From Janthinobacterium sp. TB1-E2 (lineage in GTDB: Bacteria; Pseudomonadota; Gammaproteobacteria; Burkholderiales; Burkholderiaceae_D), in NCBI RefSeq assembly GCF_036885605.1, contig NZ_CP142523.1:5828001-5892000 (forward strand): a DNA stretch of 64,000 bases. The letters run 5' to 3'. Each line of letters begins with the position of its first letter. Positions within the stretch are counted from its first letter, which is position 1. The translations under genes were made by a program, and so were the position numbers. The notes below the pieces were generated by a model that did not search any database, was not told the DNA's origin, and saw nothing but the letters and a program-made list of their open reading frames with translations. Shown here piece by piece: positions 58,924-64,000 of this stretch.

Positions 58924-59696
58924 GCCACGGCCGCTTCCATCATCTGGCGCAGCAGCGGCTGCACCTGTGCCGCCAGGTCGGGCCGGTAGCCGAAAGGCGC
59001 CGTCTCGTCCATGTACAGGCACTGGCACATCTCCAGCTGGATCGCATGCACGCGGCTGTCCGGCTGGCCGTAATGGCGCGTGATGTGGCCGCCCTTGAAG
59101 CGGCCATTCAGCGCAACCGTAAATTGATCCTGCGCGCGCGCGATATCGACCACGGCCGACGTCAGGCCGCCATCGCAGCTGGCGCCATCGGCCGTGCCGA
59201 AGTTCAGGTCCGGCAGCTTGCCGTCAAAGAAGCGCGGCACATGCGAGGCGATGGAATGGGCATCCCACAGCACCACGGCGCCATGCACGCGCAGCAGCCG
59301 GTCCAGTTCCGCACGCAACTGCGCGTGATACGGCGCCCAGTAGCGCTGCAGCCGGCGCTGCACATCGGCCGCATCGGGTTCCTTGCCGGCCAGGTACAGC
59401 GGCTCGCGGTGGAAGGTATCGTTGGGCAGCAAGCCCGTCGTATCCTGGCCCGGATACAGATTCGTGTCTTCCTGCGGGCGGTTCAAGTCGATGGTGTAGC
59501 GCGACCAGCGCGCCGACAGCACGGACGCATCCATCTCCTGCAAAAAGCCATACAGTTCGCGCAAATGCCAGTCCGTATCGGCCTTGACCAGGGCCTGGGG
59601 CGTCATGCGCGCGGCGATATCGTCCGGTATATCGGTGCCCACGTGGGGCATCGACACGAGCAGCGGGATGCTGCCTTCGTTGAAGCGGAAATCCAT
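58908..59696 (-). CDS. hutG: HutG: N-formylglutamate deformylase
   Basis: 262 aa of the N-formylglutamate amidohydrolase family. SMPHVGTDIPD, YTIDLNRP and WDAHSIASHVPRFFDG are conserved motifs with the presumed metal residues. It releases formate and glutamate. It sits between hutH (20-base gap) and hutF (overlap). Confidence 0.95.
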   Translation of the reverse strand: MDFRFNEGSIPLLVSMPHVGTDIPDDIAARMTPQALVKADTDWHLRELYGFLQEMDASVLSARWSRYTIDLNRPQEDTNLYPGQDTTGLLPNDTFHREPLYLAGKEPDAADVQRRLQRYWAPYHAQLRAELDRLLRVHGAVVLWDAHSIASHVPRFFDGKLPDLNFGTADGASCDGGLTSAVVDIARAQDQFTVALNGRFKGGHITRHYGQPDSRVHAIQLEMCQCLYMDETAPFGYRPDLAAQVQPLLRQMMEAAVAWVAR

Positions 59697-59716
59697 GCTT
59701 GTCTCCTTGCGCCCGC

Positions 59717-61276
59717 TCAGGCGTAAAGCGGGGCGAACAAATTCTTGCACTTGCTGCTCAACTCACCCTGCAGCACCATCTGCTTGGCCGCTTCGATATC
59801 GGGCGCGAAGAAACGGTCGGCGTCGAAGAACGGCACTTTCTGGCGCAGCTGTTGATGCACGTGCTCGAGGTGCGGCGAGGTTTTCAGCGGACGGTGGAAA
59901 TCGATGCCCTGGGCGGCGGCCAGCAGCTCGATGCCGACGATGACGGCCGTGTTGTGCGCCATGTCGTCCAGGCGGCGCCCGGCGAACGTGGCCATGCTCA
60001 CATGGTCTTCCTGGTTGGCGGAAGTGGGCAGGCTGTCGACGCTGGCCGGATGGGCGAGCGACTTGTTTTCCGACGCCAGCGCGGCCGCCGTCACGTGGGC
60101 GATCATGAAGCCGGAATTGACGCCCGGGTCGCGCACGAGGAAGGGCGGCAGGCCGGAGAGCGTGGCGTCGATCAGCAGCGCGATGCGGCGCTCGGCCAGC
60201 GCGCCGATTTCAGCAATCGCCAGCGCCAGGGTGTCGGCCGCAAAGGCCACCGGCTCGGCGTGGAAATTCCCGCCCGAGACGATCTCCGCCTGCCCGTTCG
60301 GGCCATCCTGGAAGATCAGCGGATTGTCCGTGACGGCATTGGCTTCGATCAGCAGGGTGCGGCCGACGTTACCGATCAGGTCCAGGCAGGCGCCCATGAC
60401 TTGCGGCTGGCAGCGCAGGCTGTACGGGTCCTGCACGCGCTCGTCGCCTTCCAGGTGCGAGGCGCGGATCGCGCTGTGCGCCACCAGCTGACGGTACATC
60501 TGCGCGGCCAGGATCTGTCCTGGCTGCCCGCGCACGGCATGCACGCGCGCGTCGAATGGCGAGTCGCTGCCCTTGGCCGCGTCGAGCGACAGCGCGCCCG
60601 TGACCATGGCCGCTTCCAGCAGGCGTTCTGCCATGAACAGGCCATGCAGCGCCAGCGCGTTCGATACTTGCGTGCCGTTGATCAGCGCCAGGCCCTCTTT
60701 TGCCGCCAGCACGACGGGCGCGATGCCGGCCTGCGCCAGCGCTTCGGGCGCCGCCATCAATTCGCCGTTGACGCGCACCTCGCCCACGCCCAGCATGGCC
60801 AAAGTCATGTGCGACAGCGGCGCCAGGTCGCCCGAGGCGCCGACGGAACCCTTGGCGGGAATGGCCGGCATGATCCCGGCGTTGTACAGCGCGATCAGGG
60901 TGTCGACGATCAGCGGGCGCACGCCGGAAAAGCCGCGCGCCAGGCTGCCGATCTTCATCAGCATGATCAGGCGCACGACGGCGTCCGACAGCAGTTCGCC
61001 CGTGCCGACGGAGTGCGACAGGATCAGGTTGCGCTGCAATTGCTCGAGCTTTTCATCGGGGATGCGCGTCTTGGCCAGCAGGCCGAAACCCGTGTTGATG
61101 CCGTAGGCCGCATCGCCCTTGGCGACGATGGCTTGCACGGCGGCGGCCGATGCTTCGATGACGGGATAGGCCTCGGCGGCAAGGATCAGTTTCGCGGGTG
61201 CGGCCCACACGGCGCGCAGGTCGCCCAGGGTCATCGCGCCCGGTTTCAGGGTCCAACTTTTGGAGTGCTGTGTCAT
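59717..61276 (-). CDS. hutH: HutH: histidine ammonia-lyase
   Basis: 519 aa. The MIO prosthetic group forms from Ala-Ser-Gly near residues 146-148 (GSVGASGDLAPLSHM). YGINTGFG and FHAEPVAFAADTLA are further active-site segments. It converts histidine to urocanate and ammonia. ATG 61276 is used here; a GTG at 61288 overlapping the hutU stop (GTGA) would add four residues and fits the coupling seen elsewhere in the operon. Confidence 0.97.
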   Translation of the reverse strand: MTQHSKSWTLKPGAMTLGDLRAVWAAPAKLILAAEAYPVIEASAAAVQAIVAKGDAAYGINTGFGLLAKTRIPDEKLEQLQRNLILSHSVGTGELLSDAVVRLIMLMKIGSLARGFSGVRPLIVDTLIALYNAGIMPAIPAKGSVGASGDLAPLSHMTLAMLGVGEVRVNGELMAAPEALAQAGIAPVVLAAKEGLALINGTQVSNALALHGLFMAERLLEAAMVTGALSLDAAKGSDSPFDARVHAVRGQPGQILAAQMYRQLVAHSAIRASHLEGDERVQDPYSLRCQPQVMGACLDLIGNVGRTLLIEANAVTDNPLIFQDGPNGQAEIVSGGNFHAEPVAFAADTLALAIAEIGALAERRIALLIDATLSGLPPFLVRDPGVNSGFMIAHVTAAALASENKSLAHPASVDSLPTSANQEDHVSMATFAGRRLDDMAHNTAVIVGIELLAAAQGIDFHRPLKTSPHLEHVHQQLRQKVPFFDADRFFAPDIEAAKQMVLQGELSSKCKNLFAPLYA

Positions 61277-61284
61277 GTTTGCTT

Positions 61285-62994
<1,710 letters not shown>

Positions 62995-63053
62995 GCTGTC
63001 TCCTCGTAGGGTGCGAGCGGACATGCGTGGTCCGCTCTGGTGCTCCCAGCATA

Positions 63054-63069
63054 GGTTGTCTATACAACC
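63054..63069. promoter_or_regulatory. Putative HutC operator upstream of hutU
   Basis: GGTTGT and ACAACC form a 16-base palindrome around CTAT. It fits the TTGTNTATACAA-like sites bound by GntR-family HutC. It is 60 bases upstream of the hutU start. No hutC is encoded in the window. Confidence 0.6.
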
Positions 63070-63088
63070 AAGTCAACAGGTTTTCTTT

Positions 63089-63115
63089 GGGGTCAGACCC
63101 GGCGGGTCTGACCCC
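63089..63115. repeat. Dispersed stop-codon-proximal palindrome, copy 3
   Basis: GGGGTCAGACCC and GGGTCTGACCCC arms separated by GGC, identical in this core to copy 2, followed by AGCCTTTATT. It begins five bases after the amidohydrolase stop. Confidence 0.88.
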
Positions 63116-63120
63116 AGCCT

Positions 63121-64000
63121 TTATTTTTTCTCGAACACGCGCTTGCCCGCCACCCACGTCTGCAGCACCTGCGTCTTGCCAATCGCCGCTGGAACCACGT
63201 TGAACAGATCCTGGTCGACGACGATAAAGTCCGCCCATTTGCCCGTTTCCAGCGTGCCGATGACCTTTTCCTGGTGCGCCGCCCAGGCCGCGTCGAGGGT
63301 GAAACAGCGCAGCGCTTCCGTCACCGTCATCGCTTGCTGCGGGTACCAGCCGCCAGCCGGGAATCCTTTGCTGTTTTGCCGCGTGACGGCCGCGTGGATG
63401 CCCTCGAACGGGTTCGGCGACTCGATGGGGAAGTCCGATCCGCAGGCGATGCGCGAACCTTGCTTGAGGAAGGTTCGCCATGCATACGCGCCCTTGATGC
63501 GCTCGTGGCCCACGCGCTGCTCCGCCATGTTCTGGTCGGACGTGGCGTGCGTCGGCTGCATCGACGGCACGATGCCCAGCGCCTTGAAACGGGGGATGTC
63601 GCTCAATTGCACCACCTGCGCGTGCTCCATGCGGTGGCGCAGGCCCACGCTGCGGTATTGCGCGGTCAAGGCTGCATAGCCGTCGAGGATTTGATGGTTG
63701 CCCGCGTCGCCGATGGCATGCACGTTCACCTGGTAGCCGGCGCGCATGGCTTTTTCCATCTTCGCGCGCATGGCGGCGTCCGGGTAGAACAGCAGGCCGC
63801 TGGTAGAGGGATCGTCGCTGTACGGCGCCAGCAAGGCAGCGCCGCGGCTGCCCAGGGCGCCGTCGGACAGCAGTTTCACGGCGCGCAAGGCGTACATATC
63901 GCGCGCATAGCTGGTCAAGGGACCATTTTTCGCCAGCGCGTCGAAGTCTTCCGTCGTATCGGCAATCATGCCGTACACGCGCACCGTCAGCTTGCCGTGG
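63121..64000 (-). CDS. Amidohydrolase (YtcJ-like), N-terminal part outside the window
   Basis: 293 codons of the C-terminal part are visible and the frame remains open at the window edge. SDGALGSRGAALLAPY, VNVHAIGDAGNHQILDGY, HRMEHAQVV and ACGSDFPIESPNPFEGIHAA are metal-site and fold motifs of the amidohydrolase_3/YtcJ family, and the C-terminal beta sandwich (GKWADFIVVDQDLFNV) is complete. Substrate unknown. Upstream of the hut operon on the same strand and separated from it by a palindromic repeat and the hut control region. Confidence 0.88.
   Translation of the reverse strand, partial: HGKLTVRVYGMIADTTEDFDALAKNGPLTSYARDMYALRAVKLLSDGALGSRGAALLAPYSDDPSTSGLLFYPDAAMRAKMEKAMRAGYQVNVHAIGDAGNHQILDGYAALTAQYRSVGLRHRMEHAQVVQLSDIPRFKALGIVPSMQPTHATSDQNMAEQRVGHERIKGAYAWRTFLKQGSRIACGSDFPIESPNPFEGIHAAVTRQNSKGFPAGGWYPQQAMTVTEALRCFTLDAAWAAHQEKVIGTLETGKWADFIVVDQDLFNVVPAAIGKTQVLQTWVAGKRVFEKK

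Overview
The window is 64 kb of a GC-rich, gene-dense bacterial chromosome. Gene content (complete paa and hut pathways, several HAMP-type chemoreceptors, divergent pmbA/darP, an MSHA-like secretion cluster, REP-type palindromes) suggests a motile, heterotrophic betaproteobacterium of the Oxalobacteraceae, close to Janthinobacterium, Duganella or Massilia. That placement is inferred from protein resemblance and codon style; no rRNA or other marker gene is present. I found no tRNA, rRNA, CRISPR array, insertion sequence or phage gene.

Layout. 1-8636 (+): a ten-gene, mostly overlapping operon for a type II secretion / type IV pilus-like machine (GspF, GspE, PilM/N/O/P-like proteins, secretin, three pseudopilins); the first gene is cut by the window edge. 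8682-9905 (+): M24 peptidase. 9939-13256 (-): a porin, a half-size PstS-like periplasmic protein and a chemoreceptor in one row. 13641-30353 (-): the phenylacetate catabolon paaABCDE, paaG, paaH, paaI, paaK, paaJ, then a five-gene Liv-type ABC transporter, paaY and paaZ, with the repressor gene paaX divergent at 30621. 31648-40315: mixed housekeeping and accessory genes (cytosolic-carboxypeptidase-like M14 enzyme, a chemoreceptor with a C-terminal EWEQY tail, pmbA/darP, mogA, an esterase, a Deg-type protease). 40420-44486 (-): a tightly overlapped operon of a KamA-type radical SAM aminomutase, an MFS transporter, a fumarylacetoacetase-family hydrolase and a carboxymuconolactone-decarboxylase-family protein. 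44769-46990 (+): a free periplasmic Cache protein followed by a chemoreceptor. 46987-54199: DNA repair glycosylases, an HDOD protein, small membrane proteins, a DMT exporter and a GNAT enzyme. 54211-62994 (-): the five-step histidine-degradation operon hutU-hutH-hutG-hutF-hutD-hutI ending in a fused betaine/QAT-type transporter. 63121-64000 (-): the 3' part of an amidohydrolase.

How the genes fit together. The paa block takes phenylacetate (possibly imported by the Liv-type system) to phenylacetyl-CoA (PaaK), epoxide (PaaABCE), oxepin-CoA (PaaG), ring-opened product (PaaZ) and beta-oxidation to acetyl-CoA and succinyl-CoA (PaaH, PaaJ), with PaaI and PaaY as rescue thioesterases; paaF is not in the window. 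The hut block converts histidine to glutamate by the HutF/HutG route. A palindrome ahead of hutU resembles a HutC operator, and an inverted repeat lies between paaA and paaX.

The most interesting structure outside ordinary annotation: a dispersed palindrome built from GGGGTCAGACCC and its complement, found four times and each time within about 20 bases of a stop codon; a REP-type palindrome that supplies the last residues of a chemoreceptor; two receptor modules (porin + PstS-like + MCP, and free Cache + MCP) that look like periplasmic-protein-assisted chemosensing units; the aminomutase operon, whose pathway I cannot name; and several very small membrane proteins with strong ribosome-binding sites.
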